Counted from the stretch's first letter, positions 43,753 through 53,632 are shown. The stretch is 64,000 nucleotides of DNA from Winslowiella toletana (GCF_017875465.1 NZ_JAGGMQ010000001.1:2170001-2234000), one strand, 5' to 3'. Notes: generated from the letters alone by a model not told the origin. Program-made: numbers and translations.

Positions 43753-45054
43753 CTACACATACCCCAGCACCTTAAACCACAGATAATCCAGCGGCAGCAG
43801 CACCAGCGCACTGACCAGCGCCACCAGCAGACAGAGCTTTAAGCCATCGCGCGCTGGCACATTGCCCAATCCCATCGCCACGACAATCGGCGACGCCTGA
43901 TAAGGTAACAGCGGCGTGGCATAGGCAAACACCTGGATCATCACTACCGTCAGCAGTGAGAAGCCCGAGGCTTCAGCAAAGCTCTGCGCCATCGGCGTAA
44001 ACATCGCCGGTACGCCATTCGCCGTGACGACAAAGTTTAGCGCGGTGGTCACCGCATTCAGCGAGAGAAAACTGAGAAACGGACGGTCATCATGCAGCGG
44101 GGTAATTGCCAGCAGCGCGCTGGCAATGCGATTACCAAGGTTTGACTCTACTACCACAGCCGTCACCCCCAGAATCGCCGCGACATAGATACAGGTGCGA
44201 AAATTAACCCCTTTACCGAAGGCATCGCTGGAGAGAAAACCGACGCGCGGCAGCAGGCAGAAGCAGGCGGCAGTCAGGCCAACCCAGGCCGGGGAGATAC
44301 CGTGCAGGCTGTCGGTCATCCACAGTAGCAGCGTCAGCAGCAGCACCGCGATCAGCCGCAGCTCTTCACCACTTAGCGGCGGCATGCGTTGCTGATGAGT
44401 TACAGGCGACGGCGTCGCCGGAAACAGTTTGCAGATACAGAGCGTCAGCAACGCGCCTTTCAGCAATCCCACTACCGGCGTATGCAGCAACATCCATGGC
44501 ATATAGCCCAGATGCAGGCCAAAGGAGTTTTCCGCCGCGCCAGTCATCACCAGATTGGGGACATTGGCGGGTAAAATACTGGCCGATAGCTGGAAAGTAC
44601 CAAAACCCACCGCCAGCGCCAGACCAGTCCAGCCACGACTGCCTTCATAAAGCCCGGCCTGCTTTGCCAGCGCGCCGACAATCGGCATCAGCAGGGCAAT
44701 ACGCCCCATATTCGATGGCATGACAAAAGCCAGCAGATAGCTGATTACAATCACCCCACCCACCATGCGCGGCCAGGAGGCGGTTAACGGCGCGGCCAGC
44801 GTGCGCGCCAGCCGATCGGCCAGCCCGACCTTACGGATCGCCAGTCCCAGCACAAATCCGCTTAATACCAGCCAGAAAGCCGATGAGGCGAAACCACTGA
44901 ATACTGTCGCCGCCGGCGCAATATGCAGCAACATCGCGGCAGCAAAAAACAGTAAAGCGGTAATAAATTCCGGCAGCAGCGCTGTGGCCCACAGCAGGAT
45001 AGTCATGGCCACCACCAGCGCCGTTAGCCCTATTTCAGGAGGGAGAGAGGTCAA
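43753..45054 (-). CDS. SLC13/DASS-family anion permease
   Basis: The 433-residue protein has about eleven hydrophobic segments and divalent-anion/sodium symporter features: the paired SNMGRIALLMPIVGAL and SILPANVPNLVMTG motifs, and a later TANGVPAMFTPMAQSF. Likely a dicarboxylate or tricarboxylate importer; the specific anion is not predictable. It lies 58 bases beyond the brnA relic on the same strand. Confidence 0.9.
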   Translation of the reverse strand: MTSLPPEIGLTALVVAMTILLWATALLPEFITALLFFAAAMLLHIAPAATVFSGFASSAFWLVLSGFVLGLAIRKVGLADRLARTLAAPLTASWPRMVGGVIVISYLLAFVMPSNMGRIALLMPIVGALAKQAGLYEGSRGWTGLALAVGFGTFQLSASILPANVPNLVMTGAAENSFGLHLGYMPWMLLHTPVVGLLKGALLTLCICKLFPATPSPVTHQQRMPPLSGEELRLIAVLLLTLLLWMTDSLHGISPAWVGLTAACFCLLPRVGFLSSDAFGKGVNFRTCIYVAAILGVTAVVVESNLGNRIASALLAITPLHDDRPFLSFLSLNAVTTALNFVVTANGVPAMFTPMAQSFAEASGFSLLTVVMIQVFAYATPLLPYQASPIVVAMGLGNVPARDGLKLCLLVALVSALVLLPLDYLWFKVLGYV

Positions 45055-45074
45055 AACAGCAGGCTCCTTTGCGT

Positions 45075-45110
45075 GATCGGGCGGCGAGAACGCCGCCCGT
45101 GCCGATAATT
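45075..45110. repeat. REP-like palindromic element, copy 1
   Basis: GGGCGGCG-AGAA-CGCCGCCC (45079-45098) followed by GTGCCGATAATT. Shares stem and tail with copy 3 at 48972-49003. Confidence 0.7.
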
Positions 45111-45144
45111 TGCACTATCTGCAATAATGCCCGCTATCCCGTTA

Positions 45145-45732
45145 TTACGCCATCTTCACCGCCTCAATAAACATCCACAGCGTGGTTATCAACAGCGAAA
45201 TAGCCATCACGCCATTAAACAGTTTCAGCTTCCACGGCACCTGCAGATGATGGCGCAACCGATCGCCCATCACCGCCCAGATCAGGATGCACGGCAGGTT
45301 CATCACCATAAAACCGAGCATCACCGCCATTACGCCACTTGTGGCGCTATACAGCAACGCCACATTGGTCGCCATCAGCCAGGCCTTCGGATTGACCGCC
45401 TGAAACAGCGCGCCGCCGACCAGCGTCATTGGCCGCGCGTTTTCACGCATCTCCGGCGCCGACGAGCGGAACAGTTTCCATGACAGCCACAGCAGGTAGC
45501 CACAACCGAGTACGGTTAATGGCAGACGAATCTGGCTCATCCAGTGCAGCAGTACTTCCAGCATCACGCCCGCCAGCACAGTTTGCAGCGCACAGCCGAC
45601 TAAAATGCCAAACACCATCGGCAGGGTGCGACGCAGACCAAAATTCACCCCGGAGGTGGCCAGCAGCAGATTATTCGGGCCGGGGGTTATCGACATAACG
45701 GTGACATAGCTGAAGAAGGATGGATCGAGCAT
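45145..45732 (-). CDS. LysE-family amino acid exporter
   Basis: The 195-residue protein has the LysE/RhtB start LDPSFFSYVTVMSITPGPNN and about six membrane segments, with FQAVNPKAWLMATNVALLYS. The family exports amino acids or related amines. The start at 45730-45732 is chosen because the family begins there; the longer frame upstream adds unrelated residues. It is divergent from a MocR regulator, which probably controls it. Confidence 0.9.
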   Translation of the reverse strand: MLDPSFFSYVTVMSITPGPNNLLLATSGVNFGLRRTLPMVFGILVGCALQTVLAGVMLEVLLHWMSQIRLPLTVLGCGYLLWLSWKLFRSSAPEMRENARPMTLVGGALFQAVNPKAWLMATNVALLYSATSGVMAVMLGFMVMNLPCILIWAVMGDRLRHHLQVPWKLKLFNGVMAISLLITTLWMFIEAVKMA

Positions 45733-45810
45733 GATGCGTACCTGCGAAGTTGTAATCAGAGCACCAGTGTAAGAAATGCTTAGCGATGGTAACAGATACA
45801 CAAAACGACT

Positions 45811-45827
45811 ATTGTATTGAGTACAAT
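45811..45827. promoter_or_regulatory. Inverted repeat between the LysE exporter and MocR regulator
   Basis: ATTGTA-N5-TACAAT (45811-45827) in the divergent promoter region, with a further half-site ATTGTAC at about 45843-45849. The arrangement of an inverted and a direct half-site resembles known MocR operators. Confidence 0.5.
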
Positions 45828-45870
45828 CAGGTGAATATTAAAATTGTACCTACCTACTCCGGAGGCAATT

Positions 45871-47328
45871 GTGTCCATTATCGAAGCGCAGGAAACCACG
45901 CTTTACCATCAACTGGCGGAAACCTTTGCTGCAGCGATTCATCATGGCACCTTGCCACCGGGCAGTCGCTTGCCGGCGATTCGTCGTGTGGCCGGTTCCC
46001 ATCAGGTTAGTGTCAATACGGTGCTAAATGCCTGGCGTATTCTTGAAGATCGCGGCCTGATCGAAGCACGTCCCCAGTCCGGCTATTATGTGCGCGGCGT
46101 GCTGCCGTCAGTGATTAAAGCCAGCAAACATCAGGCGCAGGTCTCCTCGCCGAGCAGTGAAAAGCTCGATCTGATCGCCACGGTTTTTGCCGCGCAAAAC
46201 CATCCTGACTACATCAATATTTCACTGGCCTGCCCACAGAACAGCGATTTCTATCCGGCGGCCAAACTCAGCCGGATTATCGCTTCCCTGCTGCGCCGCC
46301 ACCCGGAGATGATTGGTCGCTATGCCCTGCCGCCGGGTAGCCAGCGTCTGCGCCGTGAAGTGGCCCGTCGCGCGATGGATTCCGGTATGGCGCTGGTGGC
46401 TGAGGATATCACCCTGACCCATGGCTGTATGGAGGCGCTGCAGCTGGCGCTGCGCGCGGTAACCAAACCCGGTGACTGTGTCGGACTGGAAACCCCGACC
46501 TATTTTTACCTGTTCCCGCTGCTGGCCAGCCTGGGGTTGAAATCAATCGAAATCCCCACCGACCCGCAACGCGGATTGTCACTCGACGCGCTGGAAATGC
46601 TGTTAAGTGAAAAACGGATCAATGCGCTGATAGCGATGCCTAATGTGCAGAATCCGCTGGGTTGCAGCATGGCGCTGGAAGATAAAAAGCGTCTGGCGCA
46701 GCTGATGACCCGCTATCAGACGCCCCTGATTGAGGACGGTTTATACGGCGAGTTGCAGTTCTGCTGGCCGCTGGCGCCAGCGGTAAAAGCCTTTGACCGT
46801 GAAGGCTGGGTGATCTACTGCTCCAGTTTTACCAAAACCCTGGCGCCGGACTTTCGCGTCGGCTGGATTGCCGCCGGTCGTTTTAACCAGCAGATCGCCC
46901 ATCTGAAAGCGGTGTCATCCATGTCGGAATCAGTACTGCTTTCAGAAACTCTCGGGCAGTTTCTGGAATCGGGTGGCTACGATCATCATCTGCGCACCCT
47001 GCGTCGCCGCTATACCCGGCAGATGGATGAGGCGCGCGGCTTAATCGCCCGTTATTTCCCGGAAGGCACGCGCGCCACCCTGCCACAGGGCGGCTTTGTG
47101 TTTTGGGTTGAGCTGCCGGGAAATGTCGACAGCGTTGAGCTGTTTCATCGCCTGCTACAGGAGAAGATTTGCGTTACGCCCGGAGCGCTCTACACCCTGA
47201 GCGAACGCTGTAACCACGCGCTGCGCCTCTCCTGCTGCTACCCGTTTGACGAACGTTACACCTATGCGTTGAAACGCGCGGGCGCGCTGGCCTGCGAGAT
47301 GAGCGGTCTGCCGCCCGGCATCGGTTAG
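45871..47328 (+). CDS. MocR-type GntR regulator with aminotransferase domain
   Basis: The product of about 485 residues combines a GntR winged helix (about 10-75: HHGTLPPGSRLPAIRRVAGS, VNTVLNAWRILEDRGLIEA) with a class I aminotransferase domain whose PLP lysine is in CSSFTKTLAPDFRVGW. The GTG start at 45871 is chosen because GGAGGCAATT immediately precedes it; a frame reaching 45844 has no ribosome site. It lies divergent from the lysE-type exporter, its most likely target. Confidence 0.92.
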   Translation: MSIIEAQETTLYHQLAETFAAAIHHGTLPPGSRLPAIRRVAGSHQVSVNTVLNAWRILEDRGLIEARPQSGYYVRGVLPSVIKASKHQAQVSSPSSEKLDLIATVFAAQNHPDYINISLACPQNSDFYPAAKLSRIIASLLRRHPEMIGRYALPPGSQRLRREVARRAMDSGMALVAEDITLTHGCMEALQLALRAVTKPGDCVGLETPTYFYLFPLLASLGLKSIEIPTDPQRGLSLDALEMLLSEKRINALIAMPNVQNPLGCSMALEDKKRLAQLMTRYQTPLIEDGLYGELQFCWPLAPAVKAFDREGWVIYCSSFTKTLAPDFRVGWIAAGRFNQQIAHLKAVSSMSESVLLSETLGQFLESGGYDHHLRTLRRRYTRQMDEARGLIARYFPEGTRATLPQGGFVFWVELPGNVDSVELFHRLLQEKICVTPGALYTLSERCNHALRLSCCYPFDERYTYALKRAGALACEMSGLPPGIG

Positions 47329-47331
47329 CCC

Positions 47332-47955
47332 TCAGGGTGTACCGTTGCGTCCCCAGGTGGCATAGCCGCTACGTTCGGTCAGGCGTTCATAATAGGCGCG
47401 CACTGCGGGCAGATTCGGATGATCCAGCGGCGTTTCATACCAGCGATTCACCGACAGCCCAATCGGTATATCAGCCAGCGTGAAATTACTGCCGGCAACA
47501 TAGCGGCCGGTTTTCTCCAGCTGGCCGTTAAGAATGCCCATAGTGTGCGACCAGCCTTTACAGGCGGCAGCGAGCAGGCGTGGATCCTGATGCGCTGGCG
47601 AGTTACGCACCAGTGACATAAAGGCGTAACGCCAGGAGGTATTCAGTTCCGTGGATTGCCAGTCGATCCACTGATCAACCGGCGCACGGGCGCGGGGATT
47701 GTCCGGGTAGAGCCACTCGCCGCCATAAGCGTTCGCCAGATAGCGAATAATGGCGTTTGACTCCCACATCACAAAATCACCTTCCTGAATAACCGGAATC
47801 ATCGCATTGGGGTTAAGCGCTAAAAACTCCGCCTGATGCGGTGATTTAAACCCTTCGCCCCACTCTTCGCGGCGAAAAGCGATATCCAGCTCATCGCATA
47901 CCCACAACACTTTCCGCACATTAATCGATGATGCTCTTCCCAGAATTTTCAGCAT
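47332..47955 (-). CDS. Glutathione S-transferase (GstB-like)
   Basis: The 207-residue protein has a thioredoxin-fold N-terminal half (LGRASSINVRKVLWVCDELD, with AMIPVIQEGDFVMWESNAII providing the glutathione-binding Glu-Ser pair) and an all-helical C-terminal half (GSNFTLADIPIGLSVNRWYE). It is divergent from the PhzF-like gene. A second GST of the same type is at 60293-60934. Substrate unknown. Confidence 0.93.
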   Translation of the reverse strand: MLKILGRASSINVRKVLWVCDELDIAFRREEWGEGFKSPHQAEFLALNPNAMIPVIQEGDFVMWESNAIIRYLANAYGGEWLYPDNPRARAPVDQWIDWQSTELNTSWRYAFMSLVRNSPAHQDPRLLAAACKGWSHTMGILNGQLEKTGRYVAGSNFTLADIPIGLSVNRWYETPLDHPNLPAVRAYYERLTERSGYATWGRNGTP

Positions 47956-48068
47956 ATTTCCGCCACTTTCTCTTCAGCTATATAGCTCTCATTCATAAAC
48001 TCATTAGTTGACGATGGCAATCTAATCGCAGTAGTAATAATCCCCCCCTGGCTGATAACGAGGCTTTT

Positions 48069-48920
48069 GTGACACAACTCATCCCCTTTAAGCAGGTCGA
48101 CGTTTTTACCCGTTCCCCATTTAAGGGTAATCCGCTGGCGGTGATTATGCAGGCCGATGGTTTAAGCGATAAGCAGATGGCGGATATCGCCCGCTGGACC
48201 AATCTGTCGGAGACCACTTTTGTCCTGCCCGCTACCGAGGCCAGTGCCGATTATCTTGTGCGCATTTTTACCCCGGACAGCGAACTGCCGTTTGCCGGAC
48301 ATCCGACGCTGGGCACCGCCCATGCCTTACTCGAAGCGGGCATTACGTTAAAAACGCCGGGTAAAATTGTGCAGCAGTGCGGCGTCGGTCTGGTGACGGT
48401 AAATATCGCCGCTGACGGCAGCCTGGCTTTTGCCGCGCCGCCAGCCACCCTGACGCCTTATGACGATGCGCTGCTCAGCACGGCGTTAAACAGTGACGCC
48501 TTCGACAAGCAGCAGCCGGTAATGGTGGCGGATATGGGCATTCGCTGGCTGCTGGTGCCGATGCTGTCGGCAGAAGCGGTATTGGCGATTAAACCAAATG
48601 TGGCGGATTTCGCGCGGTTACAGCAGCACGCCAGAGTCAATGGCGTCATGCCATTTGGCCCGCTGACTGGCGCGGATGAGCAGCTGGAAGTGCGCGGTTT
48701 ATTGATCGAAAATGGCTCATTAACTGAAGACCCGGTAACCGGCAGCGCTAACGCCTGCGTCGCGCGCTATCGTCTGGCGCAGGGGAAAACGGAAGATTAC
48801 CGCGTGCGCCAGGGCAGCGCCATACAGCGTAATGGCCGTCTGCAGGTCAGCTTCCGCGCTGATGGCATCTGGATTGGCGGTCAGACGGTAACGGTGATTG
48901 ACGGTACCATTCGGCTGTAA
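48069..48920 (+). CDS. PhzF-family isomerase-like protein
   Basis: The 283-residue product has the PhzF/YddE pattern: QVDVFTRSPFKGNPLAVI at the N-terminus, ELPFAGHPTLGTAHALLEAG and, in the second half, DPVTGSANACVARYR. The active-site Glu of the family should be in NLSETTFVLP. PhzF proteins are diaminopimelate-epimerase-fold isomerases; outside phenazine producers the substrate is unknown. The start is a GTG, and no ATG is in frame nearby. Confidence 0.9.
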   Translation: MTQLIPFKQVDVFTRSPFKGNPLAVIMQADGLSDKQMADIARWTNLSETTFVLPATEASADYLVRIFTPDSELPFAGHPTLGTAHALLEAGITLKTPGKIVQQCGVGLVTVNIAADGSLAFAAPPATLTPYDDALLSTALNSDAFDKQQPVMVADMGIRWLLVPMLSAEAVLAIKPNVADFARLQQHARVNGVMPFGPLTGADEQLEVRGLLIENGSLTEDPVTGSANACVARYRLAQGKTEDYRVRQGSAIQRNGRLQVSFRADGIWIGGQTVTVIDGTIRL

Positions 48921-48927
48921 GGTCTGT

Positions 48928-48947
48928 GGGCGGCGATAACGCCGCCC
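48928..48947. repeat. REP-like palindromic element, copy 2
   Basis: GGGCGGCG-ATAA-CGCCGCCC. It pairs with copy 3, 25 bases further on, forming a REP doublet after the PhzF-like gene. Confidence 0.7.
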
Positions 48948-48971
48948 CTGCAGGTATAATGTGGTATGTAG

Positions 48972-49003
48972 GGGCGGCGTTGTCGCCGCCCGTGCCGATA
49001 ATT
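48972..49003. repeat. REP-like palindromic element, copy 3
   Basis: GGGCGGCG-TTGT-CGCCGCCC followed by GTGCCGATAATT, the same tail as copy 1. It lies between convergent phzF-like and SDR genes. Confidence 0.7.
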
Positions 49004-49014
49004 GTCACCTTTAA

Positions 49015-49773
49015 TCAGATAAACATCCCCCCCGACACTTCAATACGTTGCGCCGTCATCCAGCCACTGCCTTCGCTCAGGATCAGCGCAATCGCATCAC
49101 CGATATCATCCGGTAAACCGGCGCGGCCAAGCGCAGTTTGTGAGGCGACAAATGCATTCACCTCAGCATTATCACGCACCATGCCGCCGCTGAAATCCGT
49201 TTCAATCGCCCCCGGCGCAATAATATTCACTCTGATGCCGCGTGCTCCCAGCTCTTTCGCCTGGTAGCGCGTCAGCACTTCCATCGCCCCTTTCACTGCG
49301 GCATAGGCGCTGGATCCCGGCAGACTAAAGCGCGCCAGTCCGCTGGAGACATTCAGGATGCGTGCGCCGTCCACCAGCAGTGGCAACAGCTTTTGCGTCA
49401 GGAAAAAAGGGCCTTTAAAGTGGATATTGACCAGCTGATCAAATTGCTGTTCGGTGGTCTCGGCAAATGCAGCGTGCAGAGCAGTGCCCGCATTGTTTAA
49501 TAAATAATCAAAACTATCACGCTGCCACTGCGTTTTAAGCTGATTCTTCACTTCAGCAACAAACGCATCGAAACTGCTGCTGTCAGCCACATCGAGCGGA
49601 AGCGCCAGCGCACGGGCGCCGAGCGCCTCAATCTCCTGCACCACTGCCTCCGCTTCCTGCTGCTGCGTGCGATACGTCAAAATGATATCACAGTGGTTTT
49701 TTGCCAGTTTTAGTGCCGCATTCTTACCTAAACCGCGACTACCGCCGGTGATTAATACAATTTTACGCGTCAT
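49015..49773 (-). CDS. SDR-family oxidoreductase
   Basis: The 252-residue short-chain dehydrogenase has the nucleotide-binding motif ITGGSRGLGKNAALKLAKNH, LLNNAGTA, a Ser in ILNVSSGLARF and catalytic SAYAAVKGAME (Tyr/Lys). The C-terminal IEVSGGMFI is family-typical. The substrate is unknown. It is divergent from a LysR gene 115 bases away, which likely regulates it. Confidence 0.93.
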   Translation of the reverse strand: MTRKIVLITGGSRGLGKNAALKLAKNHCDIILTYRTQQQEAEAVVQEIEALGARALALPLDVADSSSFDAFVAEVKNQLKTQWQRDSFDYLLNNAGTALHAAFAETTEQQFDQLVNIHFKGPFFLTQKLLPLLVDGARILNVSSGLARFSLPGSSAYAAVKGAMEVLTRYQAKELGARGIRVNIIAPGAIETDFSGGMVRDNAEVNAFVASQTALGRAGLPDDIGDAIALILSEGSGWMTAQRIEVSGGMFI

Positions 49774-49888
49774 TTTCTGCTCCTCAGGAATAAGTTGGGA
49801 CGAAAATAAGGATATTCCTCGCGTTTTGATCTATAAACGGCTGTAACACCATTTCACTGTTTCAATACAGACAACAATCGGGTGATAA

Positions 49889-50788
49889 ATGGATAAAATT
49901 CACGCAATGCAGGTTTTTGTCAGAGTCGCTGAAATGCAGAGTTTTACCCGTGCGGCGGAGAGCCTCGGCCTGCCAAAAGGTAGCGTCTCGCGACAGCTAC
50001 AGGCGCTGGAAAATCAGATGGGCGCCCGCCTGCTGCACCGCACCACCCGACGCGTGCAGCTGACACAGGATGGCATGATCTATTACGAACGCTGTCGCGA
50101 CCTGCTGGCGACGCTGGAGGAGATGGATTCGCTGTTTCAGAACGATCCCGCCACCCTGAGCGGGCGACTACGCGTTGATATGCCGGTCAGTCTGGCCAGC
50201 AACTTTGTTATTCCGCTTTTACCCGAATTTTTACAGCATTATCCGGGGATTGAGCTGGAACTGAGCAGCAGCGACCGCCTCGTTGATGTGATTCGCGAAG
50301 GTTTTGATTGTGTAGTGCGCGTCGGCGTGCTGAAAGATTCCGGACTGATTGCCCGCCCGCTGGGTCATTTGCCGATGATTAATTGCGCCAGCCCGGGCTA
50401 TCTGGCGCGTTTCGGTACACCACAAACCCTCGACGATTTATCGCAGCACGCAATGGTGCATTACAGCCTGCAATTAGGCACTCCGACGGAAGGGTTTGAA
50501 TTCTTTGATGGCCAGCGTTGTCATACCATTCAGACCGGCGGCGTGGTAACCGTCAACAGCACGGAAACCTACCGTGCAGCCTGTATTGCCGGGCTGGGAA
50601 TTATTCAGGTGCCGCGCGTCGGCGCGCAGGAGGCGCTGAAAGCGCGTACGCTGGTGGAAATACTACCGGCCTTTCGCGCCCAGGCGATGCCGGTTTCACT
50701 GATTTACCCCCACCGCCGCAACCTCGCGCGCCGTGTTCAGGTGTTTATGGAGTGGCTGACACAGGCAATGAAACGCTACGCCGGGTGA
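49889..50788 (+). CDS. LysR-family transcriptional regulator
   Basis: The 299-residue protein has the LysR helix-turn-helix at residues 1-60 (MDKIHAMQVFVRVAEMQSFT, AESLGLPKGSVSRQLQALEN) and an effector-binding domain of the CrgA/DhcR-like subgroup (SGRLRVDMPVSLASNFVIPL, FDCVVRVGVLKDSGLIARPL). The divergent SDR gene is the probable target. Confidence 0.94.
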   Translation: MDKIHAMQVFVRVAEMQSFTRAAESLGLPKGSVSRQLQALENQMGARLLHRTTRRVQLTQDGMIYYERCRDLLATLEEMDSLFQNDPATLSGRLRVDMPVSLASNFVIPLLPEFLQHYPGIELELSSSDRLVDVIREGFDCVVRVGVLKDSGLIARPLGHLPMINCASPGYLARFGTPQTLDDLSQHAMVHYSLQLGTPTEGFEFFDGQRCHTIQTGGVVTVNSTETYRAACIAGLGIIQVPRVGAQEALKARTLVEILPAFRAQAMPVSLIYPHRRNLARRVQVFMEWLTQAMKRYAG

Positions 50789-50844
50789 CAGCCGGGCTAT
50801 AATTGTCATTCAGCAAGATAATACCAAGAGGATGAAGGCGTTTA

Positions 50845-51864
50845 ATGACGGATAAGCAGAACCCACAGCAGTCTCCCAACGAAGTGGCAGAAGAGAAGCC
50901 GCTGATTTCGATTAAAACCGGTAATAAGACCGTCGATCACTCGATCACCCGCCTGTCACGACTGGTCAGCTGGTTTCAGGCGATCCCTGCCGTGGCGCAC
51001 TTTATTCGTGCCGGTGAACGCTTTAATGACCGGCTGGGCAGCCAGTTTGGCGCCGCCATTACCTATTTCTCATTTCTGTCGCTGATCCCGATTTTAATGG
51101 TCTCATTCGCCGCCGTCGGTTTTATTCTCGCTTCGCATCCTGATCTGTTAACCGAGCTGATCAATAAGATCGTCAGCAACATCAGCGATCCGACGCTGGC
51201 AACTACGCTGAAAAATACGGTAAATACGGCGATCCAGCAGCGTACCACCGTCGGACTGACCGGTTTACTGATTGCGCTCTATTCCGGTGTTAGCTGGATG
51301 GGCAATCTGCGTGAAGCGATTCGCGCCCAGTCGCGTGATGTCTGGGAACGTAATCCGACCGATAAAGAGAAGATCTATTTTAAATATACCCGCGATTTTA
51401 TTTCACTGACCGGGTTAGTGCTGGCGCTGATTATCACCCTGTCGCTGACTTCAGTCGCTGGCGCTGCGCAGGCGGCGATTGTCAGTGCATTGGGACTGGA
51501 TCATATTGAATGGCTACGACCGGCAATGACCATTATTGCGCTGTCGATCTCGATTTTTGCCAACTACCTGCTGTTTTTGTGGATTTTCTGGATACTGCCG
51601 CGCCATAAGCCGCGTAAAAAGGCGCTGTTTCGCGGCACCCTGCTGGCGGCCATCGGTTTTGAAATCATAAAATTTATTATGACCCTGACCCTGCCAAAAC
51701 TGGCTTCTTCTCCTTCAGGAGCGGCTTTCGGTTCGGTGCTGGGCCTGATGGCATTTTTCTACTTCTTCGCCCGTCTGACGCTATTTTGCGCCGCGTGGAT
51801 TGCCACTGCGCAATATCCCGACGATAAGAAAATGCCCGAACCTGGCAGCCATTCGCATCACTGA
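50845..51864 (+). CDS. yhjD: YhjD family inner-membrane protein (YihY/BrkB superfamily)
   Basis: The 339-residue protein has about six membrane segments and matches YhjD: GSQFGAAITYFSFLSLIPIL, GLTGLLIALYSGVSWMGNLR, EAIRAQSRDVWERNP and LFLWIFWILPRHKPRKKALF. E. coli YhjD is known because one allele bypasses the need for Kdo in lipid A export. First gene of a block in E. coli order (yhjD-yhjE). Confidence 0.94.
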   Translation: MTDKQNPQQSPNEVAEEKPLISIKTGNKTVDHSITRLSRLVSWFQAIPAVAHFIRAGERFNDRLGSQFGAAITYFSFLSLIPILMVSFAAVGFILASHPDLLTELINKIVSNISDPTLATTLKNTVNTAIQQRTTVGLTGLLIALYSGVSWMGNLREAIRAQSRDVWERNPTDKEKIYFKYTRDFISLTGLVLALIITLSLTSVAGAAQAAIVSALGLDHIEWLRPAMTIIALSISIFANYLLFLWIFWILPRHKPRKKALFRGTLLAAIGFEIIKFIMTLTLPKLASSPSGAAFGSVLGLMAFFYFFARLTLFCAAWIATAQYPDDKKMPEPGSHSHH

Positions 51865-52193
51865 TGATCGCCACTGCGTCGCGCTGAATTTGCGTGGCGC
51901 TACGCAATCAGCATGCTGAAAGCGGCTAAAACCAGTTAAAAATCTCGCCTTTTGCGCAAATATTGCTCAATACTCAGCATTTATCGCTGACAGCTAACTT
52001 TTATTCAGCCCTTTTTTAGTGATTCACGCTAAAAAAGCGGCCGTTCGCCTTGGCATCCGCCAGTAAACTTCCAATGACAGAAATTATCCACTTTTACCCC
52101 CTCCAGACCAGCGATGGCGCGGGTTTTCACCATTGAATGCAGCTTTTTCTATGCGTAAGATTCCTGTTCTCGTTTTATAAATAAGAATTAACT
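51865..52193. other. Intergenic region between yhjD and yhjE
   Basis: These 329 bases presumably hold the yhjE promoter. I see no ORF with a usable start, no riboswitch and no REP-like repeat here. Confidence 0.4.
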
Positions 52194-53516
52194 ATGCAAG
52201 CCTCCATCGCACCAACTCTCGACGCCGGGCCAGACGCCACACCAGTAAATTCACGCGGAAAAGTGGTGGTCGCTTCGCTGGTCGGCACTGCTATCGAATT
52301 TTTCGATTTCTATATTTACGCCACAGCCGCGGTTATCGTCTTCCCGCATATTTTCTTCCCACAGGGTGATGCGACGGTTGCCACGCTACAGTCGCTGGCC
52401 ACTTTTGCCATCGCCTTTGTTGCGCGCCCAATTGGCTCAGCGCTGTTTGGTCACTTTGGTGACCGCGTAGGTCGTAAAGTGACGCTGGTCGCTTCACTGC
52501 TGACTATGGGTATTTCCACCGTGGTGATTGGCCTGCTGCCGGGCTATGAAACTATCGGCGTCTTTGCGCCAATGCTGCTGGCGCTGGCGCGCTTTGGTCA
52601 GGGTCTGGGCCTTGGCGGCGAATGGGGCGGCGCGGCGCTACTGGCGACCGAAAATGCCCCGCCAAAAAAACGTGCGCTATATGGCTCTTTCCCACAGCTG
52701 GGCGCACCAATCGGCTTCTTCTTTGCCAACGGCACCTTCCTGCTGCTCTCCTGGTTACTGACCGATCAGCAGTTTATGGAGTGGGGCTGGCGTGTGCCGT
52801 TTATTCTCTCCGCCGTGCTGGTGCTGATTGGCCTGTATGTGCGCGTATCCCTGCATGAATCGCCGGTGTTCGCCAAAGTACAACAGGCAAAAGCACAGGT
52901 TAAAGTGCCGATTGGCACCCTGTTCAGCAAACATATGACTGCCACCATCCTTGGCACCTTTATTATGCTGGCGACCTATACGCTTTTCTATATTATGACT
53001 GTTTACTCAATGAGTTACGGCACCGCCGCTCAGCCGGTTGGCCTTGGCTACTCGCGTAACAGTTTCCTGTGGATGCTAATGGTGGCGGTGATTGGTTTTG
53101 GCATTATGGTGCCGATTGCCGGCATGCTGGCAGACCGCTTTGGCCGCCGCAAAACGATGATCACCATTACGCTGCTGATTATCGCTTTCGCCCTGCTGTT
53201 CCCGGTCATGCTGGGTTCAGGTCAGCAATGGCTGGTGATGTCGTTCCTGGTGCTTGGTCTGAGCATTATGGGCCTGACCTTTGGCCCGATGGGTGCGCTG
53301 CTACCGGAACTGTTCCCGACCGAAGTGCGTTATACCGGCGCCTCGTTCTCCTACAATATGTCGTCAATTCTTGGCGCTTCGGTGGCGCCGTATATCGCCA
53401 CCTGGCTGACCGCTAATTATGGCCTGTACGCAGTCGGCCTCTATCTGGCTTCCATGGCCTGCCTGACGCTGCTGGCGCTGTTTGCCATCAGGGAAACCCG
53501 CCACCAGTCGCTGTAA
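52194..53516 (+). CDS. yhjE: MFS metabolite:H+ symporter YhjE
   Basis: The 440-residue twelve-helix transporter belongs to the MHS subfamily: IEFFDFYIYATAAVIVFPHI, RPIGSALFGHFGDRVGRKVT (MFS loop motif) and GEWGGAALLATENAPPKKRA. It is orthologous in position and pattern to E. coli YhjE, whose substrate is uncertain. It is followed by a strong terminator. Confidence 0.94.
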   Translation: MQASIAPTLDAGPDATPVNSRGKVVVASLVGTAIEFFDFYIYATAAVIVFPHIFFPQGDATVATLQSLATFAIAFVARPIGSALFGHFGDRVGRKVTLVASLLTMGISTVVIGLLPGYETIGVFAPMLLALARFGQGLGLGGEWGGAALLATENAPPKKRALYGSFPQLGAPIGFFFANGTFLLLSWLLTDQQFMEWGWRVPFILSAVLVLIGLYVRVSLHESPVFAKVQQAKAQVKVPIGTLFSKHMTATILGTFIMLATYTLFYIMTVYSMSYGTAAQPVGLGYSRNSFLWMLMVAVIGFGIMVPIAGMLADRFGRRKTMITITLLIIAFALLFPVMLGSGQQWLVMSFLVLGLSIMGLTFGPMGALLPELFPTEVRYTGASFSYNMSSILGASVAPYIATWLTANYGLYAVGLYLASMACLTLLALFAIRETRHQSL

Positions 53517-53541
53517 TGGTGAGGTAGCTTCCAGCATATTG

Positions 53542-53570
53542 AAAAGCCGGACATTGTTCCGGCTTTTTTT
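53542..53570 (+). terminator. Rho-independent terminator of yhjE
   Basis: AAAAGCCGG pairs with CCGGCTTTT over an 8-base loop and runs into TTTTTTT, 25 bases after the yhjE stop. Confidence 0.92.
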
Positions 53571-53632
53571 ATGCGCTGGGGTGTGGATTTTTACTTCACT
53601 TCAGCGCCATCGGAAAACCTGTGATAGCGTCA

